A stretch of DNA of 64,000 nucleotides. Origin: Mesorhizobium sp. M9A.F.Ca.ET.002.03.1.2 (GTDB lineage Bacteria > Pseudomonadota > Alphaproteobacteria > Rhizobiales > Rhizobiaceae). A program made the position numbers and the translations under genes. This document shows positions 38,042-46,108 of the stretch, piece after piece (position 1 is the stretch's first letter; every line of letters starts with the position of its first letter). The notes below the pieces were generated by a model. It saw nothing but the letters and a program-made list of their open reading frames with translations, did no database searches and had not been told where the DNA came from. The stretch covers positions 2,039,001 through 2,103,000 of the forward strand of contig NZ_CP034443.1 in assembly GCF_003952365.1 (NCBI RefSeq), given 5' to 3'.

Positions 38042-38710
38042 TCAGTGGATCGGCACCAGCCCGGCCAGTTCGCGCATGTCGTCGAACAGAACGCCGCCAG
38101 CCTCGGCGAGGCCGTCGCGGTCGGAATGCGGGTCGCCGTGATAGGAAAACACCCGCATGCCGGCGGCAATGCCGGCCGATGTCCCGGCGACGCTGTCCTC
38201 GATGACGATGCAGTCGGCGGGCGCGAAGCCCATCGTGCTTGCGGCATGCAGGAACAGGTCGGGAAACGGCTTGCCGCGCGAGACCATGGTCGAGCTGAAC
38301 AGCGCATGCTCGAACAGCGGCAGCAGACCTGTCTGGCCGAGCGTGATGTGCATTTTCGAAACCCGCGCCGATGAGGCGACGCAAGTTGCGATGCCGGCCC
38401 TATGCACGGCTTCGATGAACTCCCGAACATAGGGGACGGTTTCGACGCCATGCGCGAACAGGTCCGGCAGGCCGGCGTTCCAGCGCTCGACGAAATCAGC
38501 GCCGAGGCTGACGCCGGTCGCCTCGACCTCCTTTTGCACCGAGGCCATGCTGCGGCCGGAGAAATTCTTGCGGCAATATTCGAAGCTCGCCGGAAAGCCG
38601 GCGGCAACAAGCCATTCGGCGAGGCGCCGATTGGCCAGGTTCTCGGTGTCGACCAGGACCCCGTCGCAATCGAAGATGACCAGTTTGGGTAGGGATCGTG
38701 TTTCAGTCAT
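38042..38710 (-). CDS. HAD-superfamily phosphatase (subfamily IA)
   Basis: A 222-residue phosphatase or phosphomutase-like enzyme. Motif I is VIFDCDGVLVDTENLANRRL, motif II lies in CVASSARVSKM, the lysine in RGKPFPDLFLHAA and motif IV in CIVIEDSVAGTSAGIAAGM. The cap helix pattern matches the phosphoglycolate phosphatase / beta-phosphoglucomutase branch. The substrate is not predictable. The first codons (MTETR) lie inside one arm of a perfect 29-bp inverted repeat, so the ribosome-binding region can pair with an upstream copy. Confidence 0.88.
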   Translation of the reverse strand: MTETRSLPKLVIFDCDGVLVDTENLANRRLAEWLVAAGFPASFEYCRKNFSGRSMASVQKEVEATGVSLGADFVERWNAGLPDLFAHGVETVPYVREFIEAVHRAGIATCVASSARVSKMHITLGQTGLLPLFEHALFSSTMVSRGKPFPDLFLHAASTMGFAPADCIVIEDSVAGTSAGIAAGMRVFSYHGDPHSDRDGLAEAGGVLFDDMRELAGLVPIH

Positions 38711-38852
38711 ATTGAACCCTTCTACCGGAGGGAATTTGGGTCAAGGTCGAGGTCTTCGGCGCAGGCCGTGCTGGTAGCACGGCCAAGTCCGAAGGCCGAA
38801 GGATTTGGCTCGAATTCACCCGTTAGAAGGGTTCAATATGACTGAAACACGA
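38696..38852. repeat. Perfect 29-bp inverted repeat spanning the HAD start codon
   Basis: The arms are 38696-38724 and 38824-38852, exact complements. The interior is also partly palindromic, with GGCCGTGCT-GGT-AGCACGGCC at its centre. It occupies the whole gap between the dut stop and the HAD start. The left arm contains the HAD initiation codon and the right arm carries a second copy of the same start in reverse orientation. The arm sequence differs from the G/C-rich repeat family elsewhere in the window. Confidence 0.9.
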
Positions 38853-38860
38853 CCCAGACA

Positions 38861-39346
38861 TCAGGCCGTGCCGGTCGATCCGAACCCGCCGGAGCCGCGC
38901 GTCGTGCCACCGGCCAGTGTGCGCTCCTCGACCGTCGCCTGCATCACGGACGCAAAGACGATCTGGGCGATCCGCATGCCGCGCGTCACCGCGAAATCCT
39001 CGTCGCCGAGGTTGATCAGCAGCACCTTCACCTCGCCGCGATAGTCGCTATCGATGGTGCCCGGCGTGTTTAGGCAGGTGAGGCCGTGCTTGAAGGCGAG
39101 ACCCGAGCGTGGCCGGACCTGACCTTCCATGCCTTCCGGAATCTCCAGGATCAGCCCGGTCGGCACCAGGGCGCGTTTTGCCGGCAGGATCAGCAGCGGC
39201 CGGTCGTCCGGCACCGCGGCGCGCAGATCCATGCCGGCGGCGCCCGGGCTTTCATAGGCGGGAAGCGGCAGGCCTTCGCCATGCGGCAGCCTGACGAAGC
39301 CGACGGCCGGACCGATGACGGAGGAGGGATAGAGTGCTGCGCGCAT
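38861..39346 (-). CDS. dut: Deoxyuridine 5'-triphosphate nucleotidohydrolase (dUTPase)
   Basis: A 161-residue trimeric dUTPase that hydrolyses dUTP to dUMP. The five motifs are visible: AGMDLRAAV (1), [11 protein letters not shown] (2), [24 protein letters not shown] (3), [10 protein letters not shown] (4) and the glycine-rich C-terminal arm [10 protein letters not shown] (5). The catalytic aspartate lies in DSDYRGE. It is transcribed leftward ahead of the HAD phosphatase, separated by the inverted repeat. Confidence 0.95.
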   Translation of the reverse strand: MRAALYPSSVIGPAVGFVRLPHGEGLPLPAYESPGAAGMDLRAAVPDDRPLLILPAKRALVPTGLILEIPEGMEGQVRPRSGLAFKHGLTCLNTPGTIDSDYRGEVKVLLINLGDEDFAVTRGMRIAQIVFASVMQATVEERTLAGGTTRGSGGFGSTGTA

Positions 39347-39430
39347 GAGGCTGATCCTATCGCCGCCAAAGCCGATTCGGTCAACTCGGCGGCAATGCTA
39401 TCAACGACTTTCTTTCAGCGCGGTTCCGCT

Positions 39431-39901
39431 TCAGCGCAGTTCGACGGGAACGACCGTGGTCTCCTTGATCTCCTCCATGACGAAGGAGGCCGAAACGTCC
39501 GACAACGCCACCTTGGCGATCAGCCGCTGATAGAGCCGGTCATAAGCCCTGACGTCGGCGACGCGGGCGCGCAGCACATAGTCGAGGTCGCCGGACATGC
39601 GGTAGACGCCGGTGATCTCGGGAAAGCCGGTCACCGCCGCGCGGAATTTCTGCAGCCAGTCCGGATCGTGATTGGAGGTGCGGACCAGGATGAATACCGA
39701 AAGGCCAAGGCCGAGCTTGTCGGCATCGACCAGCGCCACCCTGCCGGTGATGACGCGATCCTCCTCAAGCCGCTTCACCCGGCGCCAGCAGGCGTTGCGC
39801 GACAGCGACACCCTTTCCGACAATTGGTCGACCGACAGTGTGCCGTCGCGTTGCAGTTCGGCCAGCAATCTTCGGTCGATCTCATCGATGTTCAGCGTCA
39901 T
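39431..39901 (-). CDS. Lrp/AsnC family transcriptional regulator
   Basis: A 156-residue DNA-binding protein. The N-terminal helix-turn-helix (LNIDEIDRRLLAELQRDGTLSVDQLSERVSLSRNACWRRVKRLEEDRVI) and the C-terminal RAM ligand-binding domain (GLSVFILVRTS...VTGFPEITGVYRMSGDLDYVLRARVADVRAY) are complete. Start MTLNIDEID was preferred to an upstream frame start at 39919. Members sense amino acids. A symmetric TTGTCCCAA/TTGGGACCAA pair upstream may be its own operator. It is divergent from the DUF6356 gene. Confidence 0.9.
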   Translation of the reverse strand: MTLNIDEIDRRLLAELQRDGTLSVDQLSERVSLSRNACWRRVKRLEEDRVITGRVALVDADKLGLGLSVFILVRTSNHDPDWLQKFRAAVTGFPEITGVYRMSGDLDYVLRARVADVRAYDRLYQRLIAKVALSDVSASFVMEEIKETTVVPVELR

Positions 39902-39910
39902 GTGGGATGT

Positions 39911-39953
39911 TTGTCCCAATAATTGGCCAAATACAAGGATGATTTGGGACCAA
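39911..39953. promoter_or_regulatory. Candidate operator between the Lrp-type regulator and DUF6356 gene
   Basis: TTGTCCCAA (39911-39919) and TTGGGACCAA (39944-39953) form an inverted pair with one extra base, flanking AATTGGCCAAAT, itself nearly palindromic. It lies 10-52 bp upstream of the regulator start, in the divergent promoter region, where Lrp/AsnC proteins usually autoregulate. Confidence 0.5.
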
Positions 39954-40017
39954 TGAACCGGAGCTTCGTGTCAGTCTGCTTATTCATCGGGTCTGCATGC
40001 CCGGCAGGAGGATCGAC

Positions 40018-40272
40018 ATGACGGCACGGCTCGCAAGACTTTTCACCTCACACCCGGCTTCGGTGGGCGAAACCTATTTCGGCCACATGGCTTTCGCCGC
40101 GTGGTTCTCGTCGCGGCTGTTCATGGCGGCTTTCGCCGCGCTCGTTCACGCTTTCTTGCCGTTCTTGTTCGATTCCACGGCAAGCGGAATCATCCGCGAG
40201 CTTTACGAGCGGACGCACAACAGGGGCTCACACGCGGGCAAGGAGCCTGCGGCTCTCACGGACCGCGCCTGA
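40018..40272 (+). CDS. DUF6356 family small membrane protein
   Basis: An 84-residue protein with the family pattern RLFTSHPASVGETYFGHMAFAAWFSSRLFMAAFAALVHAFLPFLFDSTASGII. One hydrophobic segment lies at about residues 26-48, containing VHAFLPFLF. The function is unknown. A near-consensus ribosome site (AGGAGG, seven bases upstream) makes the start secure. It is divergent from the Lrp-type regulator, which may control it. Confidence 0.82.
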   Translation: MTARLARLFTSHPASVGETYFGHMAFAAWFSSRLFMAAFAALVHAFLPFLFDSTASGIIRELYERTHNRGSHAGKEPAALTDRA

Positions 40273-40364
40273 AGGAAGATCGAGCGGTTTGCCAGTTGGG
40301 CGGCCTATCCATCCTGTCGGTCATCGCCCTCACAAGGGGAGATCGGCAGGAACACTCCAGGACA

Positions 40365-41444
40365 CTAAACATTGGCAAACCGCCCCAGCCCGTAAGGCTC
40401 AAGCAGCGGATCGCGCTCGCCCTCCAGGATTTCCCGGGTGGCGAACAGGCCGACGGCGGGTGCCAGCGTGATGCCCGAATGCATGACGGCGACATAAAGG
40501 CCGCTCACGCCCTCGGCCCGTCCAACGATCGGAAAGCCGTCGATGGGTGTTGGCCGGTAGCCGACCGTGTAAAAATCCAGCTCCAGCCCGTCGGCGCCGC
40601 GCAGCATGCCTTTCATCGACGCAAACAGCTCGCGGGCGGTGGCTTCGGCATCCATACCCGGATCGGCGCCGCCGAAATCCGAACCGGCGATGATGCGGCC
40701 CTCGGCAGTCTGGCGCATATGCAGCCGGTCGCCGATCACCAAACCGTTGAGCAGCTTTTCGTATGGGCGCGAATGGATGATCAGGCCGGGCGGCGTCTCG
40801 ATCGGCAGGTCTACCCCGGCCGTCGCGGCGATCGCCGGAGCGCCGGCCCCCGCCGCGATGACCACCTCGTCGGCGGCAATGCGTCCGCCTGAAATATCCA
40901 CGCCGGTAACCCTGCCGTTGGCCTCCACCAACGCGGTCACGGCGGTTCCGGTCGTCACTCGCGCGCCGCGCCGCTCGGCATCGGCCAGCAGCGCCCGCGT
41001 GGCCGCGACCGGCTCGGCGACGCCTTCCCCAGGCACATGCAGGGCGAAATCGGGAAGCTCGGCAAGATTGGGCTCGATGCGTGCGGCCCCCGCACGATCG
41101 ACGCGCTCGATGCCATAGCCCCAGGCGGAATGCCCTGAGGCATAGGCTTCCAATTCGGCAGCCGGCAGGTCCCAGCACAGGCCGCCGCACCAGGCGAGCG
41201 GAATGCCGGGCAGGTCCTGTGCCAGCCGCGTCCACTCGGCCATCGAACGGGTGCGCAGCCGGAAATACGGTTCTGGATTGCCCCAGCTGGCATTGATCCA
41301 GGCAAAGGAATTCGGCGTGGCGACGCCGCCGGCGCCGCTGTCTGCGAGGACCGTCACCTTCGCTCCAGCCTTCGCCAGATGCCAGGCGATGGACGCGCCG
41401 ATAATGCCGGCGCCGACGACGATGACTTGCTTGGCTGCGCTCAT
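40365..41444 (-). CDS. FAD-dependent oxidoreductase (DAO / D-amino acid dehydrogenase type)
   Basis: A 359-residue flavoprotein. The Rossmann dinucleotide motif VIVVGAGIIGASIAWHLAKAGAKVTVL opens the protein, followed by ATPNSFAWINASWGNP, the second FAD region VVIAAGAGAPAIAATAG and the C-terminal GLYVAVMHSGITLAPAVG. The family includes D-amino acid dehydrogenase and glycine/sarcosine oxidases; the substrate is not predictable. Start MSAAKQ has an AAGGA ribosome site; the longer frame to 41570 was not used. It is a leftward single gene, facing the DUF6356 gene. Confidence 0.87.
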   Translation of the reverse strand: MSAAKQVIVVGAGIIGASIAWHLAKAGAKVTVLADSGAGGVATPNSFAWINASWGNPEPYFRLRTRSMAEWTRLAQDLPGIPLAWCGGLCWDLPAAELEAYASGHSAWGYGIERVDRAGAARIEPNLAELPDFALHVPGEGVAEPVAATRALLADAERRGARVTTGTAVTALVEANGRVTGVDISGGRIAADEVVIAAGAGAPAIAATAGVDLPIETPPGLIIHSRPYEKLLNGLVIGDRLHMRQTAEGRIIAGSDFGGADPGMDAEATARELFASMKGMLRGADGLELDFYTVGYRPTPIDGFPIVGRAEGVSGLYVAVMHSGITLAPAVGLFATREILEGERDPLLEPYGLGRFANV

Positions 41445-41587
41445 GGATGGTCCTTTGTCGAATCGGGTCTTCTGATGCCGTTGCGGCGACCCTATCTCAA
41501 GACCGGACGGGGGCCATCCGCCCAAAACCGTTCGACAGGCCACAAAAGCGCTGCTAGAAGCCCGCGCCACAGACAGGATTCCTAAAA

Positions 41588-43180
41588 TTGGCTGAAGACA
41601 TCGAAAACGCGGTATCGCGCCGCCGCACTTTCGCGATCATCGCGCACCCCGACGCCGGCAAGACGACGCTCACCGAAAAGCTGCTTCTGTTCGGCGGCGC
41701 CATCCAGCTTGCCGGCGAGGTCAAGGCCAAGAAGGACCGCATCCAGACCCGCTCGGACTGGATGAAGATCGAGCGCGAGCGCGGCATTTCGGTCGTCACC
41801 TCGGTGATGACCTTCGAGTACGAGGATAATGTCTTCAATCTGCTCGACACGCCCGGCCACGAGGATTTCGCCGACGACACCTACCGCACGCTGTCGGCGG
41901 TCGATGCGGCGGTCATGGTCATCGACGCCGCCAAGGGCATCGAGCCACGCACGCTGAAGCTGTTCGAGGTCTGCCGGCTGCGCGACATCCCGATCATCAC
42001 CTTCGTCAACAAGATGGATCGCGAAAGCCGCGACCCGTTCGAGATCCTCGACGAGATCGAGCAGAAGCTGGCGCTGGACACAGCGCCCATCACCTGGCCG
42101 ATCGGTCGGGGAAAAACCTTCTCCGGCACCTATCACCTGGCGCTGAACGCGGTGCGCAAGGGCGACGCCGAGAAGGAGCGGACGCCGGTCAACGGCCCGG
42201 ATTCCAACCGCGTCGCCGGCCTGTTGCCGGAAAACGAGCGCGAGGATTTCATCGAGGAGTTGGAACTGGCGCGCGAAGCCTGCCGTCCGCTCGACATCGA
42301 CGCGTTTCGCGAGGGCCATCTGACGCCGGTCTATTTCGGCTCGGCGCTGCGCAATTATGGCGTGCGCGACCTGATCGAGGCGCTTGGCGCCTACGGGCCG
42401 CCGCCGCGCGCGCAGGAGGCCGACACCCGCAAGGTCGAGGCGACCGAGGACAAGATGACGTCGTTCGTCTTCAAGATCCAGGCCAACATGGACCCCAACC
42501 ATCGCGACCGCATTGCCTTCGTTCGCGTCTGCTCGGGCAAGCTCGAGCGCGGCATGAAGGCCAAGCTGGTGCGCACCGGCAAGCCGATGTCGCTGTCGGC
42601 GCCGCAATTCTTCTTTGCCCGCACCCGCGTCACCGCCGACGAGGCTTTTGCCGGCGACGTCGTCGGCATCCCCAACCACGGCACGCTGCGCATCGGCGAT
42701 ACGCTGACCGAGGGCGAGGAGATCCTGTTCCGCGGCGTGCCGAATTTCGCGCCGGAAATCCTGCGCCGCGTTCGGCTTGGCGATGCGATGAAGGCCAAGA
42801 AGCTGAAGGAAGCGCTGCACCAGATGGCCGAGGAAGGCGTCGTGCAATTGTTCTCGCCGGAGGATGGTTCGCCCGCAATCGTCGGCGTCGTCGGCGCGCT
42901 GCAGCTCGATGTCTTGAAGGAGCGGTTGAACGTTGAATATTCGCTGCCGGTCGATTTCGAGATGTCGCGCTTTTCCGTCTGTCGCTGGATCTCCGCCGAC
43001 GACAAGGCCGAGGTGCATCGTTTCATCGAGGCGCATCGCGGCGACATCGCCCGCGACCTCGACAACGATCCGGTGTTTTTGGCCCAACACGCCTTTTCGC
43101 TCAACTACGAGGCCGAGCGCTGGAAGGCGATCCGCTTCGCCGCGGTCAAGGATTATCAGGTGAGAGACAAGGCGGCTTGA
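41588..43180 (+). CDS. prfC: Peptide chain release factor 3
   Basis: A 530-residue translational GTPase that removes release factors 1 and 2 from the ribosome. G1 (IAHPDAGKTTLTEK, 19-27), G3 (DTPGHEDF) and G4 (NKMDRE) are present, and the RF3-specific SDWMKIERERGISVVTSVMTFEY follows. Translation must start at TTG 41588 behind a GGA-containing site: the next ATG would remove the G1 loop, and the N-terminus here (MAEDIENAVSRRRTFAIIAHPDAG) is the family start. It faces the VOC gene across a palindromic repeat. Confidence 0.95.
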   Translation: MAEDIENAVSRRRTFAIIAHPDAGKTTLTEKLLLFGGAIQLAGEVKAKKDRIQTRSDWMKIERERGISVVTSVMTFEYEDNVFNLLDTPGHEDFADDTYRTLSAVDAAVMVIDAAKGIEPRTLKLFEVCRLRDIPIITFVNKMDRESRDPFEILDEIEQKLALDTAPITWPIGRGKTFSGTYHLALNAVRKGDAEKERTPVNGPDSNRVAGLLPENEREDFIEELELAREACRPLDIDAFREGHLTPVYFGSALRNYGVRDLIEALGAYGPPPRAQEADTRKVEATEDKMTSFVFKIQANMDPNHRDRIAFVRVCSGKLERGMKAKLVRTGKPMSLSAPQFFFARTRVTADEAFAGDVVGIPNHGTLRIGDTLTEGEEILFRGVPNFAPEILRRVRLGDAMKAKKLKEALHQMAEEGVVQLFSPEDGSPAIVGVVGALQLDVLKERLNVEYSLPVDFEMSRFSVCRWISADDKAEVHRFIEAHRGDIARDLDNDPVFLAQHAFSLNYEAERWKAIRFAAVKDYQVRDKAA

Positions 43181-43191
43181 AGCACGGCCTT

Positions 43192-43341
43192 CCTTCTCCC
43201 CTTCTTGTGGGAGAAGGTGGATTGGCGCGAAGCGCCAAGACGGTTGAGGGGTGCTGGACAGAGCGCTGTCTTGCCAAGCTGGAACACCCCCCTCATCCGT
43301 CACCTTCGGCGACACCTTCTCCCACAAGAAGGGGAAAAGGA
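43192..43341. repeat. Palindromic repeat between convergent prfC and the VOC gene
   Basis: Arms of 22 bases at 43198-43219 and 43313-43334 are exact complements (CCCCTTCTTGTGGGAGAAGG...). The core carries TTGGCGCGAAGCGCCAA, CGGTTGAGGGGTGCTGG and CACCCCCCTCATCCG. It fills the 169-bp gap and is the same family as 45950-46102. Confidence 0.88.
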
Positions 43342-43349
43342 AAGATCGC

Positions 43350-43823
43350 TCAGCCCTTGGCCGCCTCTTCGATCTTGGCGATGTCGATCTTGCTCATCTG
43401 CATCATCGCCTGCATGACACGGCCGGCCTTTTCCCTGTCGGGGTCCTGCAGCAGCTTCGGCAACTGCTCGGGAACGACCTGCCAGGAAAGGCCGAATTTG
43501 TCCTTCAGCCAGCTGCACTGGCTGGGCTCGCCACCGCCCTCGATTAGCCTGTTCCAGAAATGGTCGACCTCTTCCTGCGTCTTGCAGTTGATGGACAGCG
43601 AGACTGCCTCGGTGAACTTGAATTGCGGCCCGCCGTTGAGCGCCTGAAACTGCACGCCGTCGAGCTCGAATTCGGCCACCAACACCTTTCCCTCATTATC
43701 GCCGCTGCCCTTGGGCCAGCGCATCACGCTCAGCACCTTCGAATTCTTGAAGATGGAGATGTAGTGGTTCATCGCGTCCTCGGCCTGGTCGTCAAACCAC
43801 AGGCAGGGGGTGATCTTTTGCAT
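43350..43823 (-). CDS. PhnB-like VOC family protein
   Basis: A 157-residue protein of the vicinal-oxygen-chelate superfamily, PhnB/3-demethylubiquinone methyltransferase-like group. KITPCLWFDDQAEDAMNHYISIFKNSKVL, FELDGVQFQALNGGPQFKFTEAVSLSINCKTQEEVDHFWNRLIEGG and CSWLKDKFGLSWQVVPEQL are diagnostic. Despite the group's name no methyltransferase activity is expected. The function is unknown. It is transcribed leftward, facing prfC. Confidence 0.88.
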   Translation of the reverse strand: MQKITPCLWFDDQAEDAMNHYISIFKNSKVLSVMRWPKGSGDNEGKVLVAEFELDGVQFQALNGGPQFKFTEAVSLSINCKTQEEVDHFWNRLIEGGGEPSQCSWLKDKFGLSWQVVPEQLPKLLQDPDREKAGRVMQAMMQMSKIDIAKIEEAAKG

Positions 43824-44096
43824 TTGCTTGCTCCTCGGCTGTTGCAGTTGGCTATCACAGTGAAACGGCCTGGCTTGGCGTTGGTGTTATTTGCCCTGCC
43901 GCTTGCCCAAGGACGCCCGGTAGGCACGCAATCCGACAGTGCCATCGATCTTTTCTGCGGATCTGGGAATTTTCCTGGGAAATGTGGCGCACTGCAAAAT
44001 TGTGGCCAGACCAGGCTTCGGCGTCTATAACGCCTGCGATCCGAATTCAGCGCCGTCGCGCCATCCGTGGCGCGGCCAGCCAGCTAAGGAAAGTTC

Positions 44097-45941
44097 ATGC
44101 CCGCCTATCGTTCCCGCACCACCACCCATGGCCGCAACATGGCCGGCGCCCGCGGCCTGTGGCGCGCCACCGGCATGAAGGATTCGGATTTCGGCAAGCC
44201 GATCATCGCCGTGGTCAATTCCTTCACCCAGTTCGTGCCGGGCCATGTCCATCTCAAGGATCTCGGCCAGCTGGTTGCCCGCGAGATCGAAAAGGCCGGC
44301 GGCGTCGCCAAGGAATTCAACACCATCGCCGTCGACGACGGCATCGCCATGGGCCACGACGGCATGCTCTATTCGCTGCCGTCGCGCGAACTGATCGCCG
44401 ACTCGGTCGAATACATGGTCAATGCCCACTGCGCCGACGCCATGGTCTGCATCTCCAATTGCGACAAGATCACGCCGGGCATGCTGATGGCGTCGCTGCG
44501 CCTCAACATCCCGACCGTCTTCGTCTCCGGCGGGCCGATGGAAGCCGGCAAGGTGGTGCTCGCCGGCAAGACGCAGGCGCTCGATCTGGTCGACGCCATG
44601 GTCGCGGCCGCCGACGACAAGATCTCCGACGAGGATGTCAAGACCATCGAGCGCTCGGCCTGTCCGACCTGCGGCTCCTGTTCGGGCATGTTCACCGCCA
44701 ATTCGATGAACTGCCTGACCGAGGCGCTCGGCCTGTCGCTGCCCGGCAACGGCTCGACGCTGGCGACGCACGCCGACCGCAAGCGGCTGTTCGTCGAGGC
44801 CGGTCATCTGATCGTCGATCTCGCCCAGCGCTGCTATGAGCAGGACGACGACACCGCACTGCCGCGCAGCATTGCCTCGAAGGGCGCCTTCGAGAACGCC
44901 ATGACGCTCGACATCGCCATGGGCGGCTCGACCAATACCGTGCTGCACATCCTGGCTGCCGCGCATGAGGGCGAGGTCGATTTCACCATGGAGGATATCG
45001 ACCGGCTGTCGCGGCGGGTTCCGGTGCTGTGCAAGGTGGCGCCGGCCAAGGCCGACGTCCACATGGAGGACGTCCATCGCGCCGGCGGCATCATGGCCAT
45101 CCTCGGCCAGCTCGACAGCGCCGGCCTGATCAACCGCGACCTGCCGACGGTGCACACGGCAAGCCTTGGCGAAGCGCTCGATCACTGGGATATTTCGCGC
45201 ACCACCAGCCAGAACGTCCGCGATTTCTTCCTTGCCGCACCGGGCGGCGTACCGACGCAGGTCGCCTTCAGCCAGGACCGCCGCTGGGACGAGCTCGATC
45301 TCGACCGCGAGAAGGGCGTCATCCGCTCGGCGCAGACGCCTTTCTCGAAAGACGGCGGCCTTGCCGTGCTGAAAGGCAATCTGGCGCTCGACGGCTGCAT
45401 CGTGAAGACCGCCGGCGTCGACGAATCCATCCTCAAATTCACCGGCCCGGCGCGCGTGTTCGAAAGCCAGGACGCCAGCGTCAAGGCGATCCTCTCGAAC
45501 GAGATCAAGGCCGGCGATGTCGTCGTCATCCGCTACGAGGGGCCGCGCGGCGGCCCCGGCATGCAGGAAATGCTCTACCCGACCAGCTATCTCAAGTCGA
45601 AGGGGCTCGGCAAGGCGTGCGCGCTGGTCACTGATGGCCGCTTCTCCGGCGGCACATCAGGCCTGTCCATCGGCCATGCCTCACCGGAAGCGGCCGAAGG
45701 CGGGCTGATCGGGCTGGTACAGGAGGGTGACACGATCGAGATCGATATCCCGAACCGTACCATCCATCTCGCGGTGAGCGACGCCGAACTCGCAGCGCGC
45801 CGCGCGGCGATGGAGGCCAAGGGAGCTGCCGCCTGGAAGCCCGAGGAAAAGCGCAAGCGCAAGGTGACGACGGCCTTGCGCGCCTATGCCGCTTTCGCCA
45901 CCAGCGCCGACAAGGGCGCGGTGAGGCGCGTGCCGGAGTAG
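44097..45941 (+). CDS. ilvD: Dihydroxy-acid dehydratase
   Basis: A 614-residue Fe-S enzyme of branched-chain amino acid synthesis, dehydrating 2,3-dihydroxyisovalerate to 2-ketoisovalerate. It starts [25 protein letters not shown] as in E. coli IlvD. The cluster cysteines are in [12 protein letters not shown] and [17 protein letters not shown], with the metal-binding region in [15 protein letters not shown]. The C-terminal [24 protein letters not shown] and [20 protein letters not shown] are also conserved. AAGGAAAG precedes the ATG. The 273-bp gap upstream holds no gene I can support. Confidence 0.96.
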   Translation: MPAYRSRTTTHGRNMAGARGLWRATGMKDSDFGKPIIAVVNSFTQFVPGHVHLKDLGQLVAREIEKAGGVAKEFNTIAVDDGIAMGHDGMLYSLPSRELIADSVEYMVNAHCADAMVCISNCDKITPGMLMASLRLNIPTVFVSGGPMEAGKVVLAGKTQALDLVDAMVAAADDKISDEDVKTIERSACPTCGSCSGMFTANSMNCLTEALGLSLPGNGSTLATHADRKRLFVEAGHLIVDLAQRCYEQDDDTALPRSIASKGAFENAMTLDIAMGGSTNTVLHILAAAHEGEVDFTMEDIDRLSRRVPVLCKVAPAKADVHMEDVHRAGGIMAILGQLDSAGLINRDLPTVHTASLGEALDHWDISRTTSQNVRDFFLAAPGGVPTQVAFSQDRRWDELDLDREKGVIRSAQTPFSKDGGLAVLKGNLALDGCIVKTAGVDESILKFTGPARVFESQDASVKAILSNEIKAGDVVVIRYEGPRGGPGMQEMLYPTSYLKSKGLGKACALVTDGRFSGGTSGLSIGHASPEAAEGGLIGLVQEGDTIEIDIPNRTIHLAVSDAELAARRAAMEAKGAAAWKPEEKRKRKVTTALRAYAAFATSADKGAVRRVPE

Positions 45942-45949
45942 CGCGGTTC

Positions 45950-46102
45950 TTCCCTTCTCCCCCTGTGGGAGAAGGTGGCCGAGCGAAGCTCGGTCGGATG
46001 AGGGGTGTTCCAGGGAACGCCGGCGTCTCATTCCGGCCAGCACCCCTCAACCGTCTTGGTGCTGCGCGCCAATCCACCTTCTCCCACAAGGGGAGAAGGG
46101 AA
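45950..46102. repeat. Palindromic repeat between convergent ilvD and the ABC exporter
   Basis: Arms of 29 bases at 45950-45978 and 46074-46102 are inverted copies with one mismatch (TTCCCTTCTCCCC...GGGAGAAGGTGG). The core contains GAGCGAAGCTC and GGATGAGGGGTGTTCC with a diverged complement, CAGCACCCCTCAACCG. It occupies virtually the whole gap between the two stops. Confidence 0.88.
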
Positions 46103-46108
46103 ATGCTG

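Noticed and set aside
38805..39044. A frame starting MTETRPRHQ on the plus strand after the inverted repeat
   Set aside because: It merely begins in the inverted copy of the HAD start and then runs antisense through dut.
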